DNA from: CAIVAT01 sp037131145
GTDB lineage: Bacteria > Bacteroidota > Bacteroidia > Bacteroidales > FEN-979
Reading direction: 5' to 3'
DNA: 61,648 bases
Assembly (NCBI GenBank): GCA_037131145.1
Contig: JBAXRP010000003.1
Span: 1-61,648 of the forward strand
Shown here in pieces: positions 1 to 8,359 of this stretch. The notes under the pieces were generated by a model. It searched no databases and was not told where the DNA came from. It saw only the letters and a program-made list of their open reading frames with translations. The stretch's first letter is position 1. Each line of letters begins with the position of its first letter. The position numbers and the translations under genes were made by a program.

Positions 1-2004
1 GGAACGTTCCTTAATTTAAAGTTTAAATATAATGGAATAATCCCCGGGTTTGTCAACTTTATTGGAATGAGCCAGTTTACCAATAATTTTTACCAACCCA
101 TAAATGTGGGATTTTCAAATTCCACAATTTCTCCGGGTGTTGATTTGCCAAATGCAACTGTTACAATTGGAACAGTTACTGGTAATGTAAATGATTTTGT
201 TGAGATACCTATTGATATTATTAACGGTTATCCAAACCCATTATTGGGAGCTGCAACTATGTTTATTGGGTTTGACGAGTCTAAACTATCCTTTATTGGA
301 GCAGTGAATAATATTCACAATGCGACTGTCAATCTTACCGGTAATCAGATTGGTATTGCATGGGTCGATCCCAGTGGTGTAAACCTCACAGGCGTTTTCC
401 TTAAACTTAAATTTCAATATCATGGTGGTGGTGGTAATAGTTGTAGTTCGGAGGTTTATTTTAAAAATGATAATCTTACGATTCAGCCTTGTGAACTTGC
501 AAATAATCTTGCTGAATTTGTTCCTGGTAACTGGGTAAAAGGAGGTGTGAATCTTAGTTTGGCACAACCTGTTATTAATGGACCTCCAGCCCCACCGGCT
601 AACTCAACTGCTTATTATTCTACTGATATTGGCATGATTAACTATAACTGGATAGTTTCAGGGGGTATAATAGTTACAGGTAATGGAAGTAATTCTATTA
701 CTGTTGATTGGGGCGCGGTTGGACCAGGATCTATTTCTGTAGATTATAATAACGCTGGTGGATGTTACCTTACTTATACAAAGACAATTATGAAGTTATC
801 TGGTTCTCCAATAACAAATATTGAGGGTTATGTTACTTATGATAATTTGGCCTCACAAGGATTGAACGGTGTAAATATCACTTTGTTTAATTCTTTGGGT
901 GTTCAAGTTGGTATTCCCGTTTCAACATATACAAATGTAGGCAACGGATTTTATAGTTTTATTGGCGTACCTCAGGATGCTTATACGATTGTGGTAAATC
1001 CGTCAGCTCCGTGGGCTGGTACGCCTGGCGTTAGCGCTCTTGATGCTTTAATTGATGAACTTCAGACCGTCGGCTTATTTAATCCTCCCTTATCTGGAAT
1101 TAGGTTAGCCGCAGCCAATGTTGACGGAGGTTCTTCTGTTAATTCAACAGATGCTTTAAATATTAAAAAGCGCATCATTGGTGAAATTTCTTCATTTCCT
1201 GTCGGCGACTGGGTGTTTAATAACGGAATCATTAATGCTTTTAATAGTCCGGTTTCAAACTATAATTTTAAAGGGTTATGCACTGGCGATGTGAATGGTT
1301 CTTACAACTTGATTGCCAATAAATCTGCAACCGTTTTTGATATTGTAGAAGATGATATTCAGACAATTACTACTAATGAGTGGTTTACCTATAATATTAA
1401 AAGTGCTGTAAATTCACAACTTGGCGCTATGACTTTGTTCCTTGCTTATGATTATACCCGCTTTGAAATAGAGAAAGTAAATACGAACATGGTGGGTTTA
1501 AAATCATCAATAAAGAATGGTAATGTTGCCGTTGCATGGTCTAACCCTTCAGCAGGCTTGATTGGTGTCGGGGATGTGATTCTTTCTTTTCGTATTAAAG
1601 CAAGACAACCAATAACTAACCCTGGTTGTATTTTTACAATTATGGCAGAATCTGAATTGGCTGATCCTCTTGCAAACATTATAAATACGTTCAAGTTTCA
1701 AATGGCGAAGGTTATTAGTAACACGAACCAATTCAGTTTTACGACATCCCCAAATCCATTCCGCAATTCTACAAACATATTATTTTATCTTCCGGATGGA
1801 GGGAAAGCAAAATTTTCAATAACCAATCTTGTTGGCAGACAAATTTGTGTGCTCTTTGATGAAATAGTTTCTTCAGGGAATCATGTCGTTTTATTCGATG
1901 CAAATAAATTCAATTTAACCCCAGGCATTTATCTTGGAAAACTGGAGTTTGAATCGCTAAATGAAAAAATTTCTACGGTTAATAAACTAATATTAACAAA
2001 ATAA
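1..2004 (+). CDS. Cohesin/dockerin-domain secreted protein with T9SS sorting domain (5'-truncated by window edge)
   Basis: The frame is open to base 1, and the codons before the first ATG (67) still read as the end of a cohesin-like domain, so the true start lies outside the window. Counting from the ATG at 67, residues about 30-135 form a cohesin-like beta domain, 165-242 a PKD/Ig-like domain and 251-312 a CNA-B/carboxypeptidase-regulatory-like domain. Residues 318-372 hold two dockerin-like EF-hand repeats, the second reading NVDGGSSVNSTDALNIKKR. Another cohesin-like domain covers 428-545, and 557-645 is a T9SS C-terminal domain starting at SPNPF. The likely role is a surface-exposed or released protein exported through the outer membrane by T9SS. 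It is the first visible gene of a same-strand run of related proteins. Binding partners are unknown; cohesin and dockerin labels come from motif pattern only. Confidence 0.85.
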   Translation, partial: GTFLNLKFKYNGIIPGFVNFIGMSQFTNNFYQPINVGFSNSTISPGVDLPNATVTIGTVTGNVNDFVEIPIDIINGYPNPLLGAATMFIGFDESKLSFIGAVNNIHNATVNLTGNQIGIAWVDPSGVNLTGVFLKLKFQYHGGGGNSCSSEVYFKNDNLTIQPCELANNLAEFVPGNWVKGGVNLSLAQPVINGPPAPPANSTAYYSTDIGMINYNWIVSGGIIVTGNGSNSITVDWGAVGPGSISVDYNNAGGCYLTYTKTIMKLSGSPITNIEGYVTYDNLASQGLNGVNITLFNSLGVQVGIPVSTYTNVGNGFYSFIGVPQDAYTIVVNPSAPWAGTPGVSALDALIDELQTVGLFNPPLSGIRLAAANVDGGSSVNSTDALNIKKRIIGEISSFPVGDWVFNNGIINAFNSPVSNYNFKGLCTGDVNGSYNLIANKSATVFDIVEDDIQTITTNEWFTYNIKSAVNSQLGAMTLFLAYDYTRFEIEKVNTNMVGLKSSIKNGNVAVAWSNPSAGLIGVGDVILSFRIKARQPITNPGCIFTIMAESELADPLANIINTFKFQMAKVISNTNQFSFTTSPNPFRNSTNILFYLPDGGKAKFSITNLVGRQICVLFDEIVSSGNHVVLFDANKFNLTPGIYLGKLEFESLNEKISTVNKLILTK

Positions 2005-2020
2005 CAGGAAAACAATAATA

Positions 2021-2047
2021 GGGAGGCTTTATTGCCTCCTTATTTAT
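2021..2047 (+). terminator. Short stem-loop after the first cohesin gene
   Basis: GGAGGC and GCCTCC are separated by TTTATT and followed by a T-rich stretch (TTATTT). This is a six-pair stem just after the stop at 2004. It could attenuate transcription into the next gene, which starts 15 bases later. Confidence 0.5.
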
Positions 2048-2061
2048 TTCAGAGCAGATGC

Positions 2062-3135
2062 ATGAATAGGCTATTAAATTGCTTTGCCTTAACTATTTGG
2101 AATATACTTTTTTTTGCCTTATTGGGGTTAAATCCTTGTGGAAGTAGTTTTGCTCAATCACCAATACTGTCATTAGGAAATATCGGAATTTGTAATTCTG
2201 AATCTTTAATAATGCCTTTAAATGGTAAGAATTTAGCAAATATTGGAGCAATGACATTGTTTATATATTTTGATGATGAAAAATTATTATTTCATTCATT
2301 GGAGAACATTAATCCGGTGATTATAGGATTGCAGTTTAATGTGTTAACTTATCCTTCATGTATTAGTATCGTGTGGAGCAATACCAAAGGAGTTAATTTT
2401 TATGATAGCAATTTACTAAACCTTAAGTTTGATGTTATAAACTCTTCTGGAAATATTAGATTTGCAATTGATAGTTGCGAGATTGCCGTCGCAAATATCC
2501 CGCCAGAGATTATTTCTGTGGAATATTCCAATGGATCATTTTATCCTGGAGATCCCATTATTACTGGAAATCCTGAAAATTTAACTGTTTTATATAATTC
2601 AAATGCTCATTTTAATTTAACTTCAACTGATGCTACAGGATATCTTTGGCAGGAGAGTGTAGATGGTGGAAGTTCCTGGATTGATTTACGGGATGGTGTT
2701 GCTTATTCTGGCACAACTGGTGCGGATTTAGCAATTTTGAATGTTCCTGCAACCTTCAACAATAACCGGTACCGTTGTGCTGTTACAAAGGCAAATTGTA
2801 GTCTTTATTCTGAGGATGCGCTGCTTTCAGTTGATTCGTTGTCGAGGATTAGTGAAATTGGTTATTCGGGAATGATAATTTATAATTTTCCTAATCCTTT
2901 TGCAGAAAGTACCCGATTATCTTATTATGTTCCGAAATCTGGAGAGGTTACTATCGAGTTCTTTACTGTAGCGTGTAATCGTTTAATTACAATTATTAAG
3001 GGATTTCACTTGCCAGGGCTGTACACCATTGAATTAAATTTAGTATATTTGCCCAATGGATTATACCTATGCAGATATAAATTGGAAACGAATCAAGTAA
3101 TGGGTTTAAAAAATTGTAAACTAACAAAGAATTGA
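2062..3135 (+). CDS. Secreted cohesin-like and Ig-like protein with T9SS sorting domain
   Basis: I chose the ATG at 2062 because it puts a hydrophobic signal peptide (MNRLLNCFALTIWNILFF) at the N-terminus; an in-frame upstream start at 2032 would overlap the stem-loop at 2021-2047. After the signal peptide comes one cohesin-like domain (GAMTLFIYFDDEKLLFHS is the typical strand pair), then an Ig-like domain with WQESVDGGSSW and YRCAVTK, then a C-terminal T9SS-type domain beginning at FPNPF and ending in KNCKLTKN. It is likely secreted and exported by T9SS. It lies 57 bases after the preceding gene and 64 before the next, so the run is probably co-expressed. No catalytic motif is visible. Confidence 0.8.
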   Translation: MNRLLNCFALTIWNILFFALLGLNPCGSSFAQSPILSLGNIGICNSESLIMPLNGKNLANIGAMTLFIYFDDEKLLFHSLENINPVIIGLQFNVLTYPSCISIVWSNTKGVNFYDSNLLNLKFDVINSSGNIRFAIDSCEIAVANIPPEIISVEYSNGSFYPGDPIITGNPENLTVLYNSNAHFNLTSTDATGYLWQESVDGGSSWIDLRDGVAYSGTTGADLAILNVPATFNNNRYRCAVTKANCSLYSEDALLSVDSLSRISEIGYSGMIIYNFPNPFAESTRLSYYVPKSGEVTIEFFTVACNRLITIIKGFHLPGLYTIELNLVYLPNGLYLCRYKLETNQVMGLKNCKLTKN

Positions 3136-3199
3136 TAATTGTTTAAATTTGATATATTAATAAGTCCCTTTATAGTAATTAACGAAAATAATATCCACC

Positions 3200-5377
3200 A
3201 TGATGAGAAAAGGTACTTTAGTTATTCTGACGTTTTTGATCATTAGAGCGCTATCTTACGGACAATATACTGCAATGTTGCCGAACATGGTTGCAAGTCC
3301 TAATGAGAATATTGGAATGGATTTGAATGTAACAGGGTTGAATACTAATAACATTGCTTCAATTCAATTTTATATTCAGATTGATCCTGCGGTATTAACA
3401 TTTCAAAATGTAACAAATTTTCAACAAGCGGGTCTGATGGTGGGTTTCATTAATGGAAATACTATTACCATTGTTTGGACCAGCGGAAGTCCTAAAAACT
3501 TTCCTAATGGAAGACTATTAACCTTGAATTTTAAATACAATGGGTTGACAAGTCCTACATCCTTCATACCTTTGAATTGTGAAGTTGTTAAACTTGTTGG
3601 ATCTATACCTGTTATACTTACTGGAACTTTTACCAATGGGTCGGTAACTCCTTTTCCAGGTAATCAGGCAAAAGCGAAACTGGATAGTTTGTTATATGCA
3701 CCCTTGGGTTTAGATACAGTTTCTTTGAAATATACTGGTTTCATTGGAAATAATCTTTTACCTCTACCGGTTGGCGCGATTACCCAGCGAATTTCTTATG
3801 ATCAAGTAAAGCTTACTTTTGTTGGTGTAACTGGTATTGGAAATCTTGCTACTGGGTTTAATGTAAATGTTGCCACAGGAATTATTACTATAACTTGGAC
3901 GAGTATTGCAGGAAAGAATATTAATTATCCGGGTAATATGTTTAAAATTATTTTTAGTTATATAAATGCTTCTCCAGCAAACGTAAATTTTAGTACTGGA
4001 TGTGTAATAGAAACTACTTCGCCTGTTACAAATATTCCTGTATCCTATTTTAACGGGTGCGTTTTACCGCCACCGGTTGTAACATCTTATGCTTCTTTTG
4101 CAAATGTACCTGGAGGAATTCAGGGGCAAACAATAGATGTTCCGTTGAACTTTTTGAGTATGCCATCGAATACATCAAACTTTAATTTGAATATTTTATT
4201 TGATAGTCCAAGGTTATCTTTTGTTGGATTAGTGGGTACTCCCATTCAACCGGTAACTTACAATGTAAATGGAAACTTGATTTCAATAACGAATTCATAT
4301 CCACTAACACCTAATCCATCAATTAATGGTCAGTTTCTCAAATTGCGATTTGTTTATATGGGTGTGGGTACAGCAAATGTGAATTTTGCAAGCGGATGCC
4401 AATTTTCGAATGGCGCTCCAATCGGGGTAGGTTACACAAATGGTTCTGTTACGCCAGCGGTAGTTGTTGGCAATAATGCCACTATTGGGAATATTACCCC
4501 TTCCGCTCCAGGAGCGGTTTTAGTGCCGGTTACTTTAAGTGAAATGCCAATTAATGTTGGCGCTGTTACAATGTTCATTGGCTTCGATGCTTCTAAGCTT
4601 ATCTATACCGGCTGTACAGGAATAAATAACCCTTATGGCGCAAATGTTAATCTTAATGGCGGTATTATTAAAATTGCTTGGGCAAGCACTAATCCACCAA
4701 ATCTTAACGGCTCTCCTTTTGTCAATCTTCAATTTACTTATGTATGTGGTTCAGGAGCCTCAGGTAGCGCTGCCAGTGTGTATTTTACTGATAATGGTAT
4801 TAGCGAATATTGTCGGATTGATTCTTTATCAGGAAAAATTATTCCAACGAACTGGCATGATGGGGGTGTAAATTTAAATGTTACTTTCAAGATTAGCGGC
4901 ACATTAAAATATAACAGTGATCCAAATCCCCGAATCCCTTTAGTTGGATACACGGTAAAGTTATTAACTTTTGAAAATGTCTTGGTTTCATCAACAGTTA
5001 CTGATGGTTCCGGTTATTTTGAATTTTTTACGTCCAACGGAAGTTTTAAGCTTGGTGCAGCTCCTCCTTCATTATATAATTATTACTCTGACTTGGATGA
5101 CGTTTTAGCAATGTTACAATATACTGTCGGCGAACCTATCCCTTTTTTCAATGATTTACGTTTATTAGCTGGTGATGTAAACGAGAATGGTGACATAGAT
5201 CTTGATGACGTTGTTGATGTTCTTCAGCGAGGAGTTGGTGAAAAATTGCCTGATTATACTGCGCCTGACTGGGTTTTCAGCGTAAAACTTGTTAACTGTA
5301 GTTGTGCTGATGTTCCTAATCAAAATTTCATGGGATTAAACACAGGTAATGTTTTGGGAACCAATCCCACTCCGTAA
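3200..5377 (+). CDS. Secreted protein with four cohesin-like repeats and a C-terminal dockerin
   Basis: A signal peptide (residues 1-22, ending SYGQ) is followed by four cohesin-like repeats at about 25-150, 158-285, 295-418 and 424-557. A CNA-B-like domain (about 563-620) and a dockerin-like pair of repeats (about 628-680) follow. The second dockerin repeat is canonical: GDVNENGDIDLDDVVDVLQR, with the Asp/Asn pattern of a calcium-binding EF-hand loop. No T9SS sorting domain is visible; the protein ends soon after the dockerin. The fourth cohesin (GAVTMFIGFDASKL) closely resembles one in the first gene of the window (GAATMFIGFDESKL), which points to duplication. Having cohesin and dockerin modules on one chain suggests a scaffold-like role, which is inference. 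Confidence 0.8.
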   Translation: MMRKGTLVILTFLIIRALSYGQYTAMLPNMVASPNENIGMDLNVTGLNTNNIASIQFYIQIDPAVLTFQNVTNFQQAGLMVGFINGNTITIVWTSGSPKNFPNGRLLTLNFKYNGLTSPTSFIPLNCEVVKLVGSIPVILTGTFTNGSVTPFPGNQAKAKLDSLLYAPLGLDTVSLKYTGFIGNNLLPLPVGAITQRISYDQVKLTFVGVTGIGNLATGFNVNVATGIITITWTSIAGKNINYPGNMFKIIFSYINASPANVNFSTGCVIETTSPVTNIPVSYFNGCVLPPPVVTSYASFANVPGGIQGQTIDVPLNFLSMPSNTSNFNLNILFDSPRLSFVGLVGTPIQPVTYNVNGNLISITNSYPLTPNPSINGQFLKLRFVYMGVGTANVNFASGCQFSNGAPIGVGYTNGSVTPAVVVGNNATIGNITPSAPGAVLVPVTLSEMPINVGAVTMFIGFDASKLIYTGCTGINNPYGANVNLNGGIIKIAWASTNPPNLNGSPFVNLQFTYVCGSGASGSAASVYFTDNGISEYCRIDSLSGKIIPTNWHDGGVNLNVTFKISGTLKYNSDPNPRIPLVGYTVKLLTFENVLVSSTVTDGSGYFEFFTSNGSFKLGAAPPSLYNYYSDLDDVLAMLQYTVGEPIPFFNDLRLLAGDVNENGDIDLDDVVDVLQRGVGEKLPDYTAPDWVFSVKLVNCSCADVPNQNFMGLNTGNVLGTNPTP

Positions 5378-5415
5378 TTCATTTTCGATTTGTTATATAT
5401 AAATTCGATACAATT

Positions 5416-7467
5416 ATGAAAAACAAATTCAAATATTTTAGGAATACAACGATTATTTTATTCATGTTAGTTGTATCTCAGATTGTTATTGGTCAGGCTC
5501 CTGTTGCAACAATTAACTATAACGCTACAGGTTTGGTTCCTGGGTCAACAATATCAGTACCACTGACTTTGACCGGTACTCAGGTTGGAAATTTATCTTT
5601 CGTGATTTCATATGACAGGGATATTCTAACTTATGTTGATTATACAACAACTTTACCGTTAGGAGCCGTTGGGAACAACTTTTCTTATTTAGGTCAATTG
5701 TATTTGAGGGCGGCTTCTGTTAGTGCTAGCGGGGTAACTTATACGAATCAGACAATATTCACTTTCAACTTTATTTACAATGGAGGTTCAACAAACATTA
5801 GTTTTTTTAACATTGCTACTGCTACAAATCAAACTGCTAATTGGTTTACGTATATAAAAGCGAATCCGTATAATATTATAAATCTGGCATCTGTTTTCAA
5901 TAATGGATCAGCAAGTGGCGAGTATGATACTCTTACATCTGTTACTGGTGGCGGCAATTGGAGTAATCCGACAACGTGGCAGGAAAATTATCCTTCAGGG
6001 TTAAAAAAACCGACCCGGGCGTGTAACGTGATTATTACTGCAAATGAGGTTGTTGACACTACAACAGTTTCATTAGGCAGATGTAATAACCTTACAATTA
6101 ATAATGGTGGCAAACTAACTTTGCCTTTCGGTAAATCGTTAACCGTTAATGGATCTTTTACCATCGAATCAGGTGGCTCTTTTGTTGATCAAAATCAATC
6201 AAGCGCTTTTTCTGCAACTGTGAAAAGAGCTATTACCGGTAATTATGCTGGTGGTGGAAATCCTTTGCCCACAACAATATGGCACTATGTTTCGGCTCCT
6301 ACCTCAAATGCTACAATTGGTACATTTCTTGGCTGTTTATTGAATAAATGGACAGAAAATTCTGCAGGTGGAACATGGGATACACTTTGTCTCCCGCTAA
6401 CTTTACCATTAGAGGTAGGGCGAGGATATTCTGTGGCGGCCTACAGTAATTTTGGCAATGCGGTTTTTTCTGGACCCCTTAATACCGGAAATCTGACCAT
6501 AAGCGGTTTAACTAACTCTAATCCAAACCCAGGTACAGGAAACGGTTATTATGGGTACCATCTTTTAGGAAACCCATATCCCAGCGCTTTTAAATGGGAT
6601 AATGCCATTGTTTTGGCACCACCTCAGGTTGATGGCGCTGTATATCTATGGAATGGGTATAATTATATTTCAAAAACACAGGCTATGGGTTATCAAATTC
6701 AAGCTGAACAAGGTTTCTTTTTTCATGTGAATGCCTCGGGTGGTTCTGTTACTATTCCAAATGGAAATCGGGTTCATTCCGATAGCTCTTATTTGAAAAG
6801 TAGTATCGAAAACCAACTAACACTTACTGTTAATGGAAATGAATATGTGGATGAAACTTCTGTGATATTTAATGATCAAGCCACTCCGGGGTTCGATGGA
6901 GAATATGACGCGTATAAATTATTTGGTATATATAATTGTCCTCAGATATTTTCAATTCTTTCTGATAATATTTTATCAATTAATACATTACCAGATATGA
7001 TTTCTCAACCTGTTGTTCAAATTGGTTTTAAATCAGGTACTACCGGTTCATTTACACTTAATACCTCTGGCATTGAAACGTTTGCATCAGGGACTGATCT
7101 CTACCTGACAGACCTGCTAACAGGGAAGGTTCAAAACTTAACCTCTAATCCGGTTTATATATTTAACTCTGCACCGGGTAATACTGAACATAGGTTTGAT
7201 TTGCATTTTGCACCGGTGGGGATGAATGAAACAGGTAATAATGTTAAATTGAAAATCTACTCTTTTGATAATAATGTATTTGTCAATATTCAGGATGATT
7301 TACAAGGTAGCATTATCATTTATGATTTGCTTGGAATGGAAATTGTGAAAAAAGCAATAGAATCCAAAACTTTGAATAAAGTCGAAATTAGTTCACCTGG
7401 AGGATATTACCTTGTAAAAGTCATAACAGATAAAATATCTGCAACTGAAAAGGTATTTATCCGATAA
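5416..7467 (+). CDS. Secreted cohesin-like protein with T9SS sorting domain
   Basis: The N-terminus is a signal peptide (residues about 1-27, ending IGQ). Residues about 28-165 form a cohesin-like domain. A region with GNWSNPTTW and a run of short beta-strand motifs (LTINNGGKLTLPFGKSLTV) follows, a pattern common in large T9SS cargo proteins of Bacteroidetes. The last 75 residues or so form a T9SS C-terminal domain, with IIIYDLLGMEIVKK, GGYYLVKV and the terminal KVFIR. The gene starts 38 bases after the preceding cohesin-dockerin gene and continues the same run. No enzymatic motif is visible. It is probably a structural or binding surface protein. Confidence 0.8.
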   Translation: MKNKFKYFRNTTIILFMLVVSQIVIGQAPVATINYNATGLVPGSTISVPLTLTGTQVGNLSFVISYDRDILTYVDYTTTLPLGAVGNNFSYLGQLYLRAASVSASGVTYTNQTIFTFNFIYNGGSTNISFFNIATATNQTANWFTYIKANPYNIINLASVFNNGSASGEYDTLTSVTGGGNWSNPTTWQENYPSGLKKPTRACNVIITANEVVDTTTVSLGRCNNLTINNGGKLTLPFGKSLTVNGSFTIESGGSFVDQNQSSAFSATVKRAITGNYAGGGNPLPTTIWHYVSAPTSNATIGTFLGCLLNKWTENSAGGTWDTLCLPLTLPLEVGRGYSVAAYSNFGNAVFSGPLNTGNLTISGLTNSNPNPGTGNGYYGYHLLGNPYPSAFKWDNAIVLAPPQVDGAVYLWNGYNYISKTQAMGYQIQAEQGFFFHVNASGGSVTIPNGNRVHSDSSYLKSSIENQLTLTVNGNEYVDETSVIFNDQATPGFDGEYDAYKLFGIYNCPQIFSILSDNILSINTLPDMISQPVVQIGFKSGTTGSFTLNTSGIETFASGTDLYLTDLLTGKVQNLTSNPVYIFNSAPGNTEHRFDLHFAPVGMNETGNNVKLKIYSFDNNVFVNIQDDLQGSIIIYDLLGMEIVKKAIESKTLNKVEISSPGGYYLVKVITDKISATEKVFIR

Positions 7468-7503
7468 TCAAATACATAAGCTGACAATTAAAATCTACAG
7501 AAT

Positions 7504-7758
7504 ATGAAAAAAATACTGACTTATTTTGTTATCGTCTTTTTGATTTCTCTTTCCTTTTTTAGTATTGCCGATAATCCGGGACCTCCTCCTCCTCCTGGCG
7601 GCGGCGGGCCAGGAGGTGGTGGAACACCGGTAGGCGCACCTATTGATGGAGGAATAGGGATCCTTCTGGCGCTTGGTTTGGGATACGGAGGCATGAAACT
7701 ATTTCAGTCCAGAAAAGATAAGGATTTTGATTCAGAAATAGAAAAGATAGAAGAATAG
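7504..7758 (+). CDS. Small exported PID-motif protein with C-terminal hydrophobic anchor
   Basis: This 84-residue protein has a signal peptide (MKKILTYFVIVFLISLSFFS), a Pro/Gly-rich spacer, then the motif PVGAPIDGGIGILLALGLGYG. A positive stretch (SRKDK) and an acidic tail follow. The layout motif / hydrophobic helix / basic cluster resembles short C-terminal sorting signals, and similar PID-type small proteins are common in Bacteroidetes. The function is unknown. It is 36 bases downstream of a T9SS cargo gene and likely belongs to the same transcript. The hydrophobic segment suggests retention in a membrane or processing by a dedicated enzyme, which is inference. Confidence 0.75.
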   Translation: MKKILTYFVIVFLISLSFFSIADNPGPPPPPGGGGPGGGGTPVGAPIDGGIGILLALGLGYGGMKLFQSRKDKDFDSEIEKIEE

Positions 7759-7832
7759 TCGTCGTTTTCTTGTTACTAGGATTATGGTTTACCTATCAGT
7801 ATGATTATAAATATTCTTTCTGTGATTCTCAG

Positions 7833-7867
7833 AATTGACCTTATTGTTGTTTTCAATAAGGTCAATT
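7833..7867. terminator. Perfect 14-bp inverted repeat (stem-loop)
   Basis: AATTGACCTTATTG and its exact reverse complement flank the 7-base loop TTGTTTT. It sits between the PID-motif gene (stop 7758) and the PepSY-like gene (start 7911). There is no long T-tract after it, so it may be an intrinsic terminator of the Bacteroidetes kind or an RNA-stabilising hairpin. Confidence 0.6.
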
Positions 7868-7910
7868 AATAAATAAACTATTCACAATATTTACAATTAA
7901 TTTTTTGGTT

Positions 7911-8342
7911 ATGAAGAAAATATTTGCTATATCGGCATTTTTGTTTATGGGGTTTTTTGGATATTCACAAGAGTTAAAACCTGAAATGGTTCCACAAAAA
8001 ATATTGGACAGGTTTCATCACGCATTTCCTCAATCTGTTGATCTTCCTGTGTCTTGGGTGAAAGAGAAAGGTGATTATAAAGCTACTCTCACAATTATGG
8101 ATGCTCCAGCGATAATGGTTATTGATTCACTTGGGAAAACCAAACGAATTGAAAGAAAAATCAATGAAATTTATTTGCCAAAAAATGCAAAAGATTATTT
8201 AAAAAATTTAGATTCTAATTATCAGGTTATTACAGTTACAAAGATTGTTGATGAAAAGGACAAGGTAACTTATAACACCACTGCGAAGATAAAGACCAAT
8301 TTCACTTTCGACGATAAAGGAAAAATTTCTAATCCAAAATAA
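7911..8342 (+). CDS. PepSY-like (DUF2874-type) exported protein
   Basis: The ATG at 7911 starts a clean signal peptide (MKKIFAISAFLFMGFFGYSQ); the longer reading needs a TTG at 7905 and is not preferred. The mature part, about 120 residues, has the alternating pattern of the PepSY-like / beta-lactamase-inhibitor-like fold common in Bacteroidetes: a first helix (ILDRFHHAFPQS), a strand pair with W (VSWVKEKGDYKATL) and a second helix near LPKNAKDYLKN. It is probably periplasmic. The substrate is unknown. It follows a strong stem-loop, so it may have its own promoter or be read through from the cohesin cluster. Confidence 0.65.
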   Translation: MKKIFAISAFLFMGFFGYSQELKPEMVPQKILDRFHHAFPQSVDLPVSWVKEKGDYKATLTIMDAPAIMVIDSLGKTKRIERKINEIYLPKNAKDYLKNLDSNYQVITVTKIVDEKDKVTYNTTAKIKTNFTFDDKGKISNPK

Positions 8343-8359
8343 GAACAGTTTCATCATTC

